Source: a bacterium
GTDB taxonomy: Bacteria; Zixibacteria; MSB-5A5; CAIYYT01
DNA: 64,000 nt
Direction: 5' to 3'
Assembly: GCA_016708315.1 (NCBI GenBank)
Contig: JADJGC010000006.1
Location: 1-64,000, forward strand
The notes beneath the pieces are model-generated. The model was not told where the DNA came from. It did no database searches and worked only from the letters and a program-made list of their open reading frames with translations. The translations under genes and the position numbers were made by a program. Below, one piece after another: positions 1 to 9,623 of this stretch; position 1 is the stretch's first letter, and every line of letters begins with the position of its first letter.

Positions 1-12
1 GGGAGCTAAACA

Positions 13-2643
13 ATGAACTTAATGCAAATGGAACATCTGAAATCATACGGACTCCCGGAAATCGTCGTCGCCAGTTGGCGCGAACGCCTGGGCGAGGAAC
101 TACTTCCCTTGCAACGCAAGGCGGTCATCGAGAATCGTATCCTCGCCGGCGAAAACGTGCTGGTCTGCGCGCCGACCTCTTCGGGAAAAACCTTCTGCGG
201 CGAACTGGCTGCGACGGCGGCGATTTTCAACCGGCGCAAGGCGCTATTTCTGGTGCCGCTGAAATCGATTGCCGAAGAGCGCTACCGCGAGTTCGCCAAT
301 CGCTACCGGAAGCTCGGCATCCGCGTCGTGATCGCAACCGGCGACCACCGCGAATTCGAACACGATCTCGAAAACGGCAAATTCGATCTCGGAATTTTGG
401 TCTACGAAAAATTCAATCAACTGCTGATTCGCAATCTCGATCTGCTCGCCTCCGTCGGTCTCATTGTCATCGACGAAGTCCAGATGATCGGCGATTGCGA
501 ACGCGGCGCGACGCTGGAACTCGCCATCCTCAAGACGCAGCAGTCGCAATACCATCCGCAGATCGTCGCACTCTCGGCGGTGCTCGACAATGCCGACGAA
601 TTGGCGGCGTGGCTGGGGTGCCGGCTTTTAGTCGATCATTTCCGCCCGGTCGAATTGCGCCACGGGGTGTTGTATCAGGGGCGCTATCGTTATCGTTGCG
701 CCGATGGCCACACCACCGGCGAGGAAGCGTTGTCCGACTGCAATTCCGACGATCCCGAAGAATTACTCCTCACCAATATCGAAACGCTGGTCAACAACGG
801 CGAGCAGGTGCTGGTCTTCCTCAAAGCCAAACGCGCTTGCGAGATTCTGGCATCGCGATTGTCGGAGCGGAATTTCTGGCCCGAAGCGCAACTGACTATC
901 GAACATCTTCAGCGCGAAACGACGACAATTCTTGGTCGGCGTTTGGCGGAAACCTTGCAGTCCGGCGTGGCGTTTCATCACGCCGACCTCTCGCATCGCC
1001 AACGCCGGACTCTTGAACGCGGCTACTTGAATGGCGAAATCAAGGTGCTGGTCTCGACCACGACACTCGCGATGGGTGTGAATCTTCCCGCGCAGACGGT
1101 GTTTATCGACTGCTACAAATATCAACCGGGACGGCACGGACAGCGCGCCGTCGTCGCGCCGCTGGGCTGGAGCGAATACGAGGCGATGTCGGGACGCGCC
1201 GGACGTTATGGCCGCGGCGCGCAGTTTGGCCGCTCGGTGCTGATCGCCAATTCGGATATCGAGGCCGAAACCTTGTGGAAACTCTATGTCGAAGGCTGTG
1301 CCGACAGCGTGGGGTCTTCCCTGCAGTCGTTGGCGATGGCGGATGTCATACTCGATCTGGTTTCGGCGCGGGTTGTCAACAAGGTGTCGGAGATCGTTCC
1401 GACATTGCAATCAACGTTCTTTGCCGCAGTCGAAGGCGCTGTCGATGAAGACTGGATAACCGATTCGGTCGAGCGATTGAAGTCACAGCGGATGGTCTTC
1501 GTCAAGAAGGATGAAATCTCCGCCTCGCCGATGGGACAGCTCGCGAGCCTGCGCGGTATCGGTTCGGCCTCGCTGTCTCGACTGGCAGCACGATGTTGCG
1601 CGAATACAATGGCAGTGACCGCTTGAGCTGGCTCTATTCCGTCGCGATGCTTCCCGACTTTCGAATTGACGGGCATCTATCTCGATGCCTCTGACGACTA
1701 CGGCAAATCGTATCGCATCCGCTTGTCACGATATCTCAATGAACATTCGCAGACCGCGCCGTGGCTGATGCGACTTGTCGATGACGAATACCTCTTGACC
1801 GATCGCGAGTTGCTGGGATTGAAGACCGCGTTCCTGCTCTGCGAATGGCCGACCTCAATCGAAACAGCCGATCTGGAATTGCGCTTCAAGACGCATTGCG
1901 GTGCGATGCTGCAAATGTCGGAGACCGCGGCGTGGTTGGTTGATTCGCTCGCCGAACTGGCGGAGTTGCTTCATCAACCGAAGGGGCAGATCGCGCAGTT
2001 GCGGACATTGGCGCACGTCACCGGCAGAGGATTCGATCTGCCCGGATCGATTTTCGATGCCGCCGGATTCGACGCCGAAAATCGCGACTTGGTGTGGCGG
2101 TTGTTCAATGCCGGCTTCGTGACAACGGGACACTTCACAAACGAAAAGCGGGCCAAGCTGGCGGCGCTGGTTGGCGATGCCGCCGCCGAATATCTGATTA
2201 CGAAATTTGGAGAACTACGAAAGAGAAATAGCGCTGAACTGAACAGCGAGGAGGAAACCATGCCATTATTGAAACTGCGCGGCCTGCTCAAAGGCGAGCG
2301 CGTGCGGATCTGCTTCAACGAGGCGGAAATCGATTTGACACCGAAGAGCTTCAACTATCTCTACAAGCTCGGGGCGGCGCGATTCCTCAAGCCGGAGGGC
2401 TGGATGAGCAAGGAAGAGATTGAACCGGGATTCAACCAGGCGAAGAACATCTATCGGGTCAAACAGGAACTCAAGCGTTTCGCGACGGGACTTGAGAACA
2501 TGATCGAAAACAACAAGTCGGGATTCTATCGTCTCAATCTCAAGCCGGAGCAAATCAAAATCGATGTCGAATCGATGGAGGCTTATTCCGACTTCGAACT
2601 GGCGGAACTCACCAAGCGCCTCTCCAACGCGACGGTGAGTTAG
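13..2643 (+). CDS. Ski2/Hel308-like DEAD/DEAH-box helicase, interrupted by two compensating frameshifts
   Basis: Superfamily II nucleic-acid helicase. The first frame (13-1626) has a Q-like motif (residues 30-38), Walker A APTSSGKT (53-60), a DExH-type box DEVQ (154-157), a motif V-like STTTLAMGVNLPA (348-360) and motif VI MSGRAGRYGRG (392-402). That frame stops at 1626. Coding sense continues in a second frame from about 1587 to 1660 (peptide TMLREYNGSDRLSWLYSVAM, then LPDFRIDG) and returns to the original frame from about 1666 to 2643 (starting TGIYLDASDDYGKS). Read through, this is one protein of about 876 residues. The C-terminal third contains a region (about 2270-2580) resembling an OmpR-type winged helix. 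The start at 13 follows GGGAGC. Either two indels in the assembly or a disrupted gene. The substrate (DNA or RNA) cannot be told. Confidence 0.75.
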
Positions 2644-2915
2644 GGAAGAGGCGGCAAACAATGGCGTCACCAAATCACGGGAGACCCCATTTCCCCTCTC
2701 CCGATGGCCGACTAGGTCCCGCTTTGCGGGAGAGAGGGATTAAGGGTGAGGGCGTTTCGTAGACCAGGTCTCCTTACCGGAAGCTCACCGGAATCAGGAG
2801 CATCTCATTGGAGACCTGCCAGTCTTGACCAGCCGTCTAATTGTAGGCAGCGGTGCTCTTGCCGTTAGAAGCACTTCACTGGAGACCTGCCAATTTCTGT
2901 GACGAAAGCGGCAAC

Positions 2916-2982
2916 CACTGGCAGGTCTCTCAGCACGCCTCTTCAAATGACACGCCGTTTCGGCAACGAGACCTGCCCTACA
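2916..2982. repeat. Dispersed repeat with GGCAGGTCTC/GAGACCTGCC ends, copy 1
   Basis: The unit begins ggcaggtctctcag and ends gagacctgccctac, so the ends are inverted repeats of each other. Near-identical copies lie at 3090-3157 and, more diverged, at 17610-17670 inside the head-gene cluster. The size and ends are like a small non-autonomous mobile or REP-type element. No ORF fits inside. Confidence 0.75.
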
Positions 2983-3089
2983 AGGGGGCCGGGGAGAGGA
3001 ATTAGGGTGAGGGCGTCCTTACCGGAAGCTCACCGGAATTAGAAGCATCTCATTGGAGACCTGCCAATCTTTGTGGCGAACACAGCAAA

Positions 3090-3157
3090 CACTGGCAGGT
3101 CTCTCAGCACGCCTCTTCAAATGATCACGCCGTTTCGGCAACGAGACCTGCCCTACA
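3090..3157. repeat. Dispersed repeat with GGCAGGTCTC/GAGACCTGCC ends, copy 2
   Basis: Second copy of the element at 2916-2982, with one extra base (aaatgatcacgcc against aaatgacacgcc). Both copies are preceded by a similar left flank containing gagacctgccaat, so the duplication is larger than the element alone. Confidence 0.75.
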
Positions 3158-3459
3158 ACTTTCCCCTCTCCCGACGGCCGATTAGGTCCCGCCTTGCGGG
3201 AGAGAGGGACCAACGGTGAGGACCTATCGCAAACTATCACTTTCACAAACTTGCCCAACCCATTGCCTTGCTTCAAATTGAAACATGCTAAAATCAGCCA
3301 AAATAACCACAACAGGGATTACCCCGATTGTCCGATAATTGTACAAAGAAATCGTTCCCGTCTGCGGTACCAATGGCGGTGACATTCACGGACGAATCGA
3401 CTAATCGTCGCCTGCCGGGTAGGCTGTACCCCGCGGGAGAATAGGAGTTCAGCCATTCC

Positions 3460-5958
3460 ATGAGCGGAACTAACCGCCAGCTACCCATCATCCCATTGCG
3501 TTCGACGATTATTTTCCCCGGCTGCGTCGAGACCATTCAGATTAGCTTGCCGCGCAATCTGCTGCTGCTTCGCGAACTGCGCGATTCACAACAGCCGATT
3601 GTCATGATACCGGTGCGCGATGGCCGCGGCGAAATCACCGCTGCCGGCGATCTGGAAGGCATCGGCGTGCTCGCTCGTCCGCTTGTGACTCAAACCTCGC
3701 GCGACAGCACTTGCAGTGTGACCTTTGAGGCCGTTCGCCGCATCAGACTCGAACGATTGACCGGCACCGAACCGTATCTCGTCGGCGACTTCATCGAACT
3801 CCCGCCGGAGCAGGATATCGATTCGTTGGAGCGCGCACTTGAAAAGGTGTTCTCCTATGCCGTTCGCGTTTTGACGACCGACACGCATTATTCGCCCGAA
3901 GTCTACGAGATTTTCAAAGCTAACCGTACCGACATCGACCGTTTCGTTGATGTCGTTTCGCATCATCTGCACTTCCCGTTCAGCGAGAAGCGTTCGCTTT
4001 TGTCGGCGGTCTCGCTCAAAGAGCGCATCTTCCATCTTTTGGATTTGCTCAGCGAGGAATGCCAGCGCATCGAGCTGGAGGATGAACTCAAGGTTAAGGT
4101 CGAAGACTCGATCAACAAATCCCAGCGCGAATTCTTCCTGCGCGCCAAACTGAAAGAAATCAAACGCGAGCTCGGCGAGGACTACGATGACGACAACGTC
4201 GCCTCGACCTATCGCCGCCGCATCAATATGATTCATGACCTCCCGATTGAGGTCCGTGAGCAGTTGTTCCTGGAAACCGAGCGCCTCAAGATGCTCTCCC
4301 CTGCTTCGGCTGAGTTTGGCTCGATCAAACGCTATCTCGATTGGCTGATGGCGGTACCGTGGGGCAAGACCTCGACCGATGAAACCAATTTGGCACAGGT
4401 CGAGAAGATCATCGACAGCAATTTCTACGGCGCGAAAGATATCAAAGACCGCATTACCGAATACCTGGCAACGCGCCAGTTGACCAATAACGTCTCCGCG
4501 CCTGTCATTTGTCTGACCGGTCCGGCGGGCACGGGCAAAGCATCGCTCGCATCCGCAGTCGCGACGGCACTGCATCGCAAGTTGATCCGATTCAGCGTGG
4601 CCGGATTCAGTTCCACCGCCGAATTGCGCGGCGAACCACACACTCTCGAAGGAGCCATGCCCGGCAAGATCATTCGTGCATTGATCGAAACCAACTGCGT
4701 CGATCCGGTCTTTTTGATTGAAGACCTCGACAAGCTTTCCTATGACGAGTCGCGCGTCTCGATTGCACTCGCATTTCTTGACGTCATCGACGCCCGCCAA
4801 AATCGCAAATACATCGACGACTATCTCGCCCTGCCGATCGACCTGTCACGCGTGATCTTCATGTTCAGCGTGCGCGGCACCGAAATGCTCGCCGAGCCTT
4901 TGCTCGAACGGATGGACGTAATCGAGTTCTCCGGCTATGTCGACCGCGAAAAAGTTACCATTGCCGAACGCCATCTGATTCCTTCGTTGCTCGCTTCGAA
5001 CGGTATCAACAAATCTGAACTCGTGTTCACGACCGGCGCGATCAAGACCGTCATTCGTAACTACACGATGGAAGCCGGCCTCAGTCAGGTCAAACAGCGG
5101 CTCGAAACCGTTTGCCGGAAATTCTCCAAAGCCAAGGCTACTTCCGAGAAGAAGGTCAAATGGGTGATCTCCGAGGATAATCTTGAGCAATACTTCGGAA
5201 CACCTGTGTACATCCCGGAAACTGCAGAAAGCCATCCCGAAATCGGCGTGGCGGCTGGTGTCGCCTGGACCGGTTCCGGCGGCGATATTATGATGATTGA
5301 GGGCTTGAAAATGCGCGGCTCCGGCAATGTCGCTTGCACCGGCTCGCTCGGTGAGGTGATGCGCGAATCCGTTCAGGCGGCGCATAGTTTCGTGCGCTCC
5401 AAAGCGGAGATGCTGGCTATTCCGCACGACGACTTTTCCAACTACGATATTCACGTTCACTTCCCGCAAGGCGCCATCCCCAAAGACGGTCCCTCGGCGG
5501 GAGTGACGATTTCACTGGTAATTGCGTCGGTCTTGAGCGACCGCCCGATTCGCAACGATATCGCCATGACCGGCGAGGTCAGCCTGCGCGGCAAGGTTCT
5601 GCCGGTGTCGGGTATCCGCGAGAAGGTTGCCGCAGCACATCGCGCGGGTATCTTCAAAATGGTCCTGCCGTCGCAAAACCGCAAAGACATCAAGGACATT
5701 ACCCGCGAATTGCGCGACCAGATGGAGTTCATTTTCATCGACCGTACCGATCAACTATTCGAGATCGCACTGATGGATTACGATCCATCTGCCGCGACCC
5801 TGCAGGATCTGGTTATGCTGGAAATGCGCCGTCGCGCCAAAGAAAACAAACCGCCGCGCCGCAGTACAGCGCGCCGGGTCGCCGGCGGAACGGTTAAACC
5901 GCGCAAAACTGTCCGCAAGAAAAAGCCTGCCAAAGGCAAAAAGCGCCAACAGCAGTAG
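3460..5958 (+). CDS. lon: Lon-family protease with degenerate AAA+ motifs and intact Ser-Lys dyad
   Basis: Full-length LonA architecture (832 aa): N-terminal substrate domain (about 8-210), AAA+ module (about 300-590), S16 protease domain (about 600-785), then a Lys/Arg-rich tail. The protease dyad is present: Ser679 in PKDGPSAG and Lys722 in GIREK, the same numbers as in E. coli Lon. The ATPase core deviates at most key sites. Walker A is GPAGTGKAS (Thr after Lys replaced by Ala at 361). Walker B is LIEDLDK in place of LLDEIDK. The pore-loop aromatic of the YIG motif is lost (RGEPHTLEG). Sensor-1 Asn is absent (FMFSVRG). The sensor-2 segment is YTMEAGLSQVKQR in place of YTREAGVRxLER. The Arg-finger segment LLERMD is kept. 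A canonical lon may exist elsewhere in the genome. ATP hydrolysis is predicted to be weak or lost; this is an inference. Confidence 0.9.
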   Translation: MSGTNRQLPIIPLRSTIIFPGCVETIQISLPRNLLLLRELRDSQQPIVMIPVRDGRGEITAAGDLEGIGVLARPLVTQTSRDSTCSVTFEAVRRIRLERLTGTEPYLVGDFIELPPEQDIDSLERALEKVFSYAVRVLTTDTHYSPEVYEIFKANRTDIDRFVDVVSHHLHFPFSEKRSLLSAVSLKERIFHLLDLLSEECQRIELEDELKVKVEDSINKSQREFFLRAKLKEIKRELGEDYDDDNVASTYRRRINMIHDLPIEVREQLFLETERLKMLSPASAEFGSIKRYLDWLMAVPWGKTSTDETNLAQVEKIIDSNFYGAKDIKDRITEYLATRQLTNNVSAPVICLTGPAGTGKASLASAVATALHRKLIRFSVAGFSSTAELRGEPHTLEGAMPGKIIRALIETNCVDPVFLIEDLDKLSYDESRVSIALAFLDVIDARQNRKYIDDYLALPIDLSRVIFMFSVRGTEMLAEPLLERMDVIEFSGYVDREKVTIAERHLIPSLLASNGINKSELVFTTGAIKTVIRNYTMEAGLSQVKQRLETVCRKFSKAKATSEKKVKWVISEDNLEQYFGTPVYIPETAESHPEIGVAAGVAWTGSGGDIMMIEGLKMRGSGNVACTGSLGEVMRESVQAAHSFVRSKAEMLAIPHDDFSNYDIHVHFPQGAIPKDGPSAGVTISLVIASVLSDRPIRNDIAMTGEVSLRGKVLPVSGIREKVAAAHRAGIFKMVLPSQNRKDIKDITRELRDQMEFIFIDRTDQLFEIALMDYDPSAATLQDLVMLEMRRRAKENKPPRRSTARRVAGGTVKPRKTVRKKKPAKGKKRQQQ

Positions 5959-6021
5959 CTGGATTGCTCTGCCACGCAGCAGTCGTCTCTCTCACCAGAA
6001 AGATTGCTAAAGCACTTGATT

Positions 6022-6087
6022 GTGAACGCCCGCCGTCCACGTCGGGCGCTTTAGGTCGCGGCGGGCGTGGTCGGCCGCCGCGCACAA
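6022..6087. repeat. GC-rich dispersed repeat, copy 1
   Basis: Shares about 65 bases (core cgcccgccgtccac, then gtcgggcgc, then cgggcgtgg, then gaccgccgcgca or a close variant) with 49305-49371. It contains inverted cgcccgcc/ggcgggcg segments and may form a hairpin between the lon-like gene and pgsA. The copy at 49 kb is translated as part of a TonB receptor tail. Confidence 0.7.
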
Positions 6088-6168
6088 AGCCCATTGGTGG
6101 CAGAAACCTTCTAAATCCGCAATTTCCCTTTATCTTGACTATCTTGCTTCTGCGAATAATAATGTCTC

Positions 6169-6690
6169 ATGGTCAGATTTAACCTGCGCGAACTGCTATT
6201 CGTCCCGAATCTTTTGACGTTGTTCCGGCTGTTTTTCCTGCCGTTGCCGGTGATTTGCATCGCGTACGGCAAAGACAACTTCGCGCTGGCGCTGTTGGGC
6301 GTCGCAATCGCTACCGACGTGCTCGATGGCTACTTCGCCCGCAAGTTGAATCAAATCTCTGAACTCGGCAAGATTCTCGACCCATTGGCGGACAAGATCG
6401 GCGTTGCTGCATTGGTCGTAGCATTGGCCGTTTATCGCGATTTCCCTTGGTGGGCGGCGGCGATTATCATTGTACGCGACCTGCTATTGCTCATCGGCAG
6501 TCTGGCAACATTGTCAAAGACTACTGAAATCCCAACCTCCAACCTCTTCGGCAAATTCACAGCACTAACCTGGGTCGTATTGGTAATCAGCTACCTAACA
6601 CCATTCGTGATTCTGCAAAAAGTGCTACTTTGGTTAGCGGTTGCCATGGTGCCGATTTCATTTCTACTCTACTTGAAAAAGCGCCGCTGA
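6169..6690 (+). CDS. pgsA: CDP-diacylglycerol--glycerol-3-phosphate 3-phosphatidyltransferase
   Basis: Inner-membrane enzyme for the first committed step of phosphatidylglycerol synthesis: CDP-diacylglycerol + sn-glycerol 3-phosphate to phosphatidylglycerophosphate + CMP. The CDP-alcohol phosphotransferase signature D-x2-D-G-x2-A-R-x8-G-x3-D-x3-D is complete (Asp50, Asp53-Gly54, Ala57-Arg58, Gly67, Asp71, Asp75 in LDPLADK). Several hydrophobic helices and a length of 173 aa are normal for the family. The start is the ATG at 6169. The gene is alone, converging on the minus-strand cluster that ends at 6717. PgsA is preferred over other CDP-OH-P enzymes on size and motif, but substrate specificity is inferred. 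Confidence 0.85.
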   Translation: MVRFNLRELLFVPNLLTLFRLFFLPLPVICIAYGKDNFALALLGVAIATDVLDGYFARKLNQISELGKILDPLADKIGVAALVVALAVYRDFPWWAAAIIIVRDLLLLIGSLATLSKTTEIPTSNLFGKFTALTWVVLVISYLTPFVILQKVLLWLAVAMVPISFLLYLKKRR

Positions 6691-6716
6691 TACGATACCA
6701 ACAGCATACCTCATTC

Positions 6717-7733
6717 CTACCATCGCATCCAGAAGCTCGCCTCATTCGGTATAGGCAGTTGCTTGCGCAATATCGTGCCGGAAGGATAGTGCAGAGTCAC
6801 ATCATACTTTGTGTCGTCGGGGTCGAGCGCACCGCTGGGAATCAGGTCGAGATACCAGTAACCGCTGGAATCGGTCGTCGTTGTTAGCGCAAACGGTGAG
6901 ATGATTACTCCGTCGAACAATAGCGGCGATTTCTGAATCCGCGCCGTCACGATCACACCGTCAATGCCCCTGCCATCAAGTGATTGCACATAGCCATAAA
7001 CGCGGCAGAGATTCGCAGTCGGCGTTTGGCCCGGATCGAAACGCGTCAGCCAAATCGTGTCATTCGCGCCGCCGGGATTGAAATCCACCAGCGTCGGCAC
7101 AACTGCCTGACTGTACCCGTTTTGATTGACATATGCGGCATATTCGTGGTCATCAAGCGAGAATACCAAACGCCCGTTCGGATCGCTATTTCCCATCGCC
7201 GCAACCGCACTTTGGTCGGAGTTCAAAAGGCGAACAAACGCACCCGCCACTGCCGAGGACGAACCGGAGTCATACACATAGAGCGTGCAGGCATAAGCGC
7301 CCGAACCCGACGATGATACTGCGTTTGCAATGTCTGCGAAGTAGTCGCCGACATCATCTCCGATTACCTGATAACTCCCCGTCGCGGCGCCGCGCCAAGC
7401 CCCGCCAATCTTGACACGCACATAAACGTGATAGATTCCAAGCCGGCCTGCGCCGTCCGAAGCGCGATAGTGTATTTCGTACCAGCCATGGCGCGGATGA
7501 AACATCGCCGGAGATGATTGCGTGAGCGAGTCAATCAACACAGCGTCGGGACCGAAGCGCAATGCAATGATGCTGTCGGCATCGGCAATTACTGGATACA
7601 TCGTTGTATCAAACGTGCAAAACGAGACGACTATCGAATCGGAGTCGCCGTTGCCCGCAACAGCGGGCGTGATCACAATTTGCGCTTGCGCCGTGCTTAA
7701 GGCTATAAGTAAGAACAAGATTAGTTTCTTCAT
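6717..7733 (-). CDS. Secreted modular protein with carboxypeptidase-regulatory-like domains, last gene of the head cluster
   Basis: 338 aa with a clear signal peptide (MKKLILFLLIALSTAQA). An N-terminal beta-rich region is followed by two modules resembling carboxypeptidase-regulatory/Ig-type folds (about 165-235 and 243-335). The second, starting CRVYGYVQSLDGRGIDG, resembles modules known from phage tail-fibre or baseplate-like proteins. Its start overlaps the stop of the upstream gene (7730-7733, ATGA type), so the two are translationally coupled. Function unknown. It could be an appendage exported by the host or the distal structural part of the phage-derived cluster. A signal peptide is unusual for a phage virion protein. 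Confidence 0.6.
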   Translation of the reverse strand: MKKLILFLLIALSTAQAQIVITPAVAGNGDSDSIVVSFCTFDTTMYPVIADADSIIALRFGPDAVLIDSLTQSSPAMFHPRHGWYEIHYRASDGAGRLGIYHVYVRVKIGGAWRGAATGSYQVIGDDVGDYFADIANAVSSSGSGAYACTLYVYDSGSSSAVAGAFVRLLNSDQSAVAAMGNSDPNGRLVFSLDDHEYAAYVNQNGYSQAVVPTLVDFNPGGANDTIWLTRFDPGQTPTANLCRVYGYVQSLDGRGIDGVIVTARIQKSPLLFDGVIISPFALTTTTDSSGYWYLDLIPSGALDPDDTKYDVTLHYPSGTILRKQLPIPNEASFWMRW

Positions 7734-9274
7734 CGTATTCCTCCAATCAACCCGCCGCCGATGACTGCAGCGCGTCTGCGGTTTGCGAAGATGCTACTCT
7801 GCGTGAGTCTGATAACGATCAATGGTCGGTCGTTGACAGCGTTGGCTTCAGATGAGTGATAGATGATTTCCGCGTCGTTGATCTGCCCAATCTGGTTGTT
7901 CCAGTAGTTATGCCAGACCCAACCGTGATTGGCAGTCGTGTCGGATACGATTCGATTCGCAAACAACGGTGGAATCGTCCAGGTGATAAATGCCCCGGCT
8001 ACAGCGTTTCCACGATTCTGCCTGATCGAGTCAAGCACCGTATCGACGACATCGCTATTCGCGCCGAATGCACCGCCGATATTCCAGCGGAACGTGTCGG
8101 CGTCAGCAATGTAGCGATACACCCAATTGACATAGTTCGTGTTCGACTGCCCGGTTGCATTGCCGCAAACCCACTTGAGTTTGAGCAACTTGATTCCATT
8201 GGTCGACTCCCAGAGCGAATCTTCCGCGCCGTTAGCGACATTGTACAGCTTGGTGCGAATGGCAAATCGTTCGACATTGGCGCTTCCGCTTGGCAACTTT
8301 CTATACAACGCATCATTGTTGATCTTCATGAATGCGACTTTGTTGTCGTAATCGTGACCGGTATAAAGACTTCCCCATCCGCCGTAGCTTTCAAGCGAGT
8401 CAATTCCGGAGGATGATTCAGCCCAGGCATCTTCGATCTCGACCTTGCCGCTGAAGCACGCATTGCGATTGACGTACGCATTTGCCGTGTCACCTGCCGC
8501 CCAGGCTACTGCCCGGTTGAAGATCGTAAAGAACTGGCACGAATCGCGCGGCGTCGAAGTCACCGAGAACAATCCAAGAAAGACGCGGCGGCCTTTGGCG
8601 GTGTTTCGTCCGTCGCCGGTGTTGATGATTCTCTGCCCTGAGTCGGCGGCACAAAGATGTACATGCGACGTATCGTCGGCATCATCCTTGTCGATGATTA
8701 GCGGTGCGATATCGTGGCCTGTGTCGGGAAATGCCAGACCGTAGATACCGAGCGAGGTCGCGGTCCAAAGAAAGAGCGAATCCTGCAGTACGCGCGTAAT
8801 CCAATGATCGCGGTTGATAACGCGGACAAAGCCGGATGCTTCAACCGTGCGGCCATTCGTACCGTTAGAGTTGACACCGAGATTGATCTCGTCCCAGGTT
8901 TCACTCTGCAGGCTCACAAAGCCGACACGCGAATTGGCGATTGTGTCGGCAACACTGTTCGGCGAAGGCGAAGCAACCTCGTTTCCGCACCAAATCACGA
9001 CACCAAACGCGGTGTCGAAATATGCCCCATTGCGTCCCGCGACAGTGTCAGGCGTTATCCAAGAGACATCATATCCGAGGTCGTGCGTAAGCGCATTCGC
9101 CAGCAGAGTGTCGATGCCTTTGTTGCCGATATCCTCGACCACAATCGCCGCTCGGATGTTGTCGCCAAAGCAACAGACTGATGTCGCAGCAAACAATGCG
9201 TTAACTACGATGAGGAATCGGAGTCTTCGTCCGAGTTTAGCTCTTCGTCGCGCAGTTGATTGAGTAGTTCCCAA
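7730..9274 (-). CDS. Large secreted protein of unknown function in the head cluster
   Basis: 514 aa. The start chosen is a TTG at 9274 because AAGGAG lies five bases upstream and the N-terminus then reads as a basic stretch plus hydrophobic core (RRLRFLIVVNALFAATSVCCFG), a signal peptide. The first mature segment (IRAAIVVEDIGNKGID, then DVSWITPDTV) looks like a Rossmann-type alpha/beta domain of the sort seen in ThuA or glutamine-amidotransferase-like folds. The rest is beta-rich with no recognised motif. It overlaps the 86-aa gene upstream by about 70 bases and the 338-aa gene downstream by four. Not recognised as a known virion protein. The coupling suggests it is made together with the head genes. 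Confidence 0.55.
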   Translation of the reverse strand: MGTTQSTARRRAKLGRRLRFLIVVNALFAATSVCCFGDNIRAAIVVEDIGNKGIDTLLANALTHDLGYDVSWITPDTVAGRNGAYFDTAFGVVIWCGNEVASPSPNSVADTIANSRVGFVSLQSETWDEINLGVNSNGTNGRTVEASGFVRVINRDHWITRVLQDSLFLWTATSLGIYGLAFPDTGHDIAPLIIDKDDADDTSHVHLCAADSGQRIINTGDGRNTAKGRRVFLGLFSVTSTPRDSCQFFTIFNRAVAWAAGDTANAYVNRNACFSGKVEIEDAWAESSSGIDSLESYGGWGSLYTGHDYDNKVAFMKINNDALYRKLPSGSANVERFAIRTKLYNVANGAEDSLWESTNGIKLLKLKWVCGNATGQSNTNYVNWVYRYIADADTFRWNIGGAFGANSDVVDTVLDSIRQNRGNAVAGAFITWTIPPLFANRIVSDTTANHGWVWHNYWNNQIGQINDAEIIYHSSEANAVNDRPLIVIRLTQSSIFANRRRAAVIGGGLIGGIR

Positions 9275-9465
9275 ATCTTCTCCTTGTCGTCTTGTGACAG
9301 TTTGAGTTTCATCTTCAGTTCCAGCGCCTTGAGCAGATCGCCGACGCGCGGATTGATCTCCTTGTTGCGCAGTTCCTCGACGATCTTGGCTTGAATCTCT
9401 TCAAGAATCTCCAAGTCGTTTGCATTCCCCTTTCGTTGCTTGTCCAAATCATCAAGTTTGCTCAT
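9205..9465 (-). CDS. Small acidic coiled-coil protein in the head cluster
   Basis: 86 aa, almost entirely helical and charged, with heptad-like stretches (residues 15-70) and an acidic Ser/Asp/Glu C-terminus (NSDEDSDSSS). The segment VGDLLKALELKMKLKL resembles helices in phage small terminase or head-completion proteins, but this is only a similarity of texture. ATG start at 9465. It overlaps the zinc-ribbon gene upstream and the secreted 514-aa gene downstream, which argues it is a real translated member of the run. Function unknown. Confidence 0.55.
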   Translation of the reverse strand: MSKLDDLDKQRKGNANDLEILEEIQAKIVEELRNKEINPRVGDLLKALELKMKLKLSQDDKEKIWELLNQLRDEELNSDEDSDSSS

Positions 9466-9601
9466 GCTGCTCCAACTCGAGGTTTGCCTCTAACGCGGTA
9501 CCGACTGCGACTTCGCTTACGCTTTCGCAGAACGGGCAACAACGCGGAACAGTGTTCTTCAGGACGAAGTACATTTTCCCGCAGGAAGGACATTTCGCCA
9601 T
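9452..9601 (-). CDS. Zinc-ribbon mini-protein
   Basis: About 50 aa from ATG 9601 (MAKCPSCGKMYF). An in-frame TTG at 9640 would add 13 residues. CPSC and, after about 14 residues, CCPFC provide four zinc ligands typical of a small zinc ribbon. The tail is acidic. It lies between the stop of the 123-aa gene (9624) and the overlapping 86-aa gene. Small zinc ribbons are common as accessory proteins in phage-type clusters, but no specific role can be assigned. Confidence 0.6.
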   Translation of the reverse strand: MAKCPSCGKMYFVLKNTVPRCCPFCESVSEVAVGTALEANLELEQHEQT

Positions 9602-9623
9602 CATCAATCCATCCATCATTGGC

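Larger units (their letters stand above)
2644..3459. repeat. Repeat-rich intergenic region with duplicated units
   Basis: No convincing gene. The gap holds two copies of a composite repeat. Direct repeats occur at 2771-2821 and 3016-3066 (sharing ccggaagctcaccggaat). TIR-bounded units lie at 2916-2982 and 3090-3157. GC-rich hairpin units lie at about 2695-2755 and 3165-3220 (core tcccgc...gcggga). The hairpin just after 2643 could also end helicase transcription. From about 3380 to 3459 lies the leader of the lon-like gene. Confidence 0.8.

Noticed and set aside
3586..4800. 404-codon antisense ORF inside the lon-like gene
   Set aside because: Mirror of a GC-biased real gene; the plus strand shows full Lon homology, and the antisense product has no family features.
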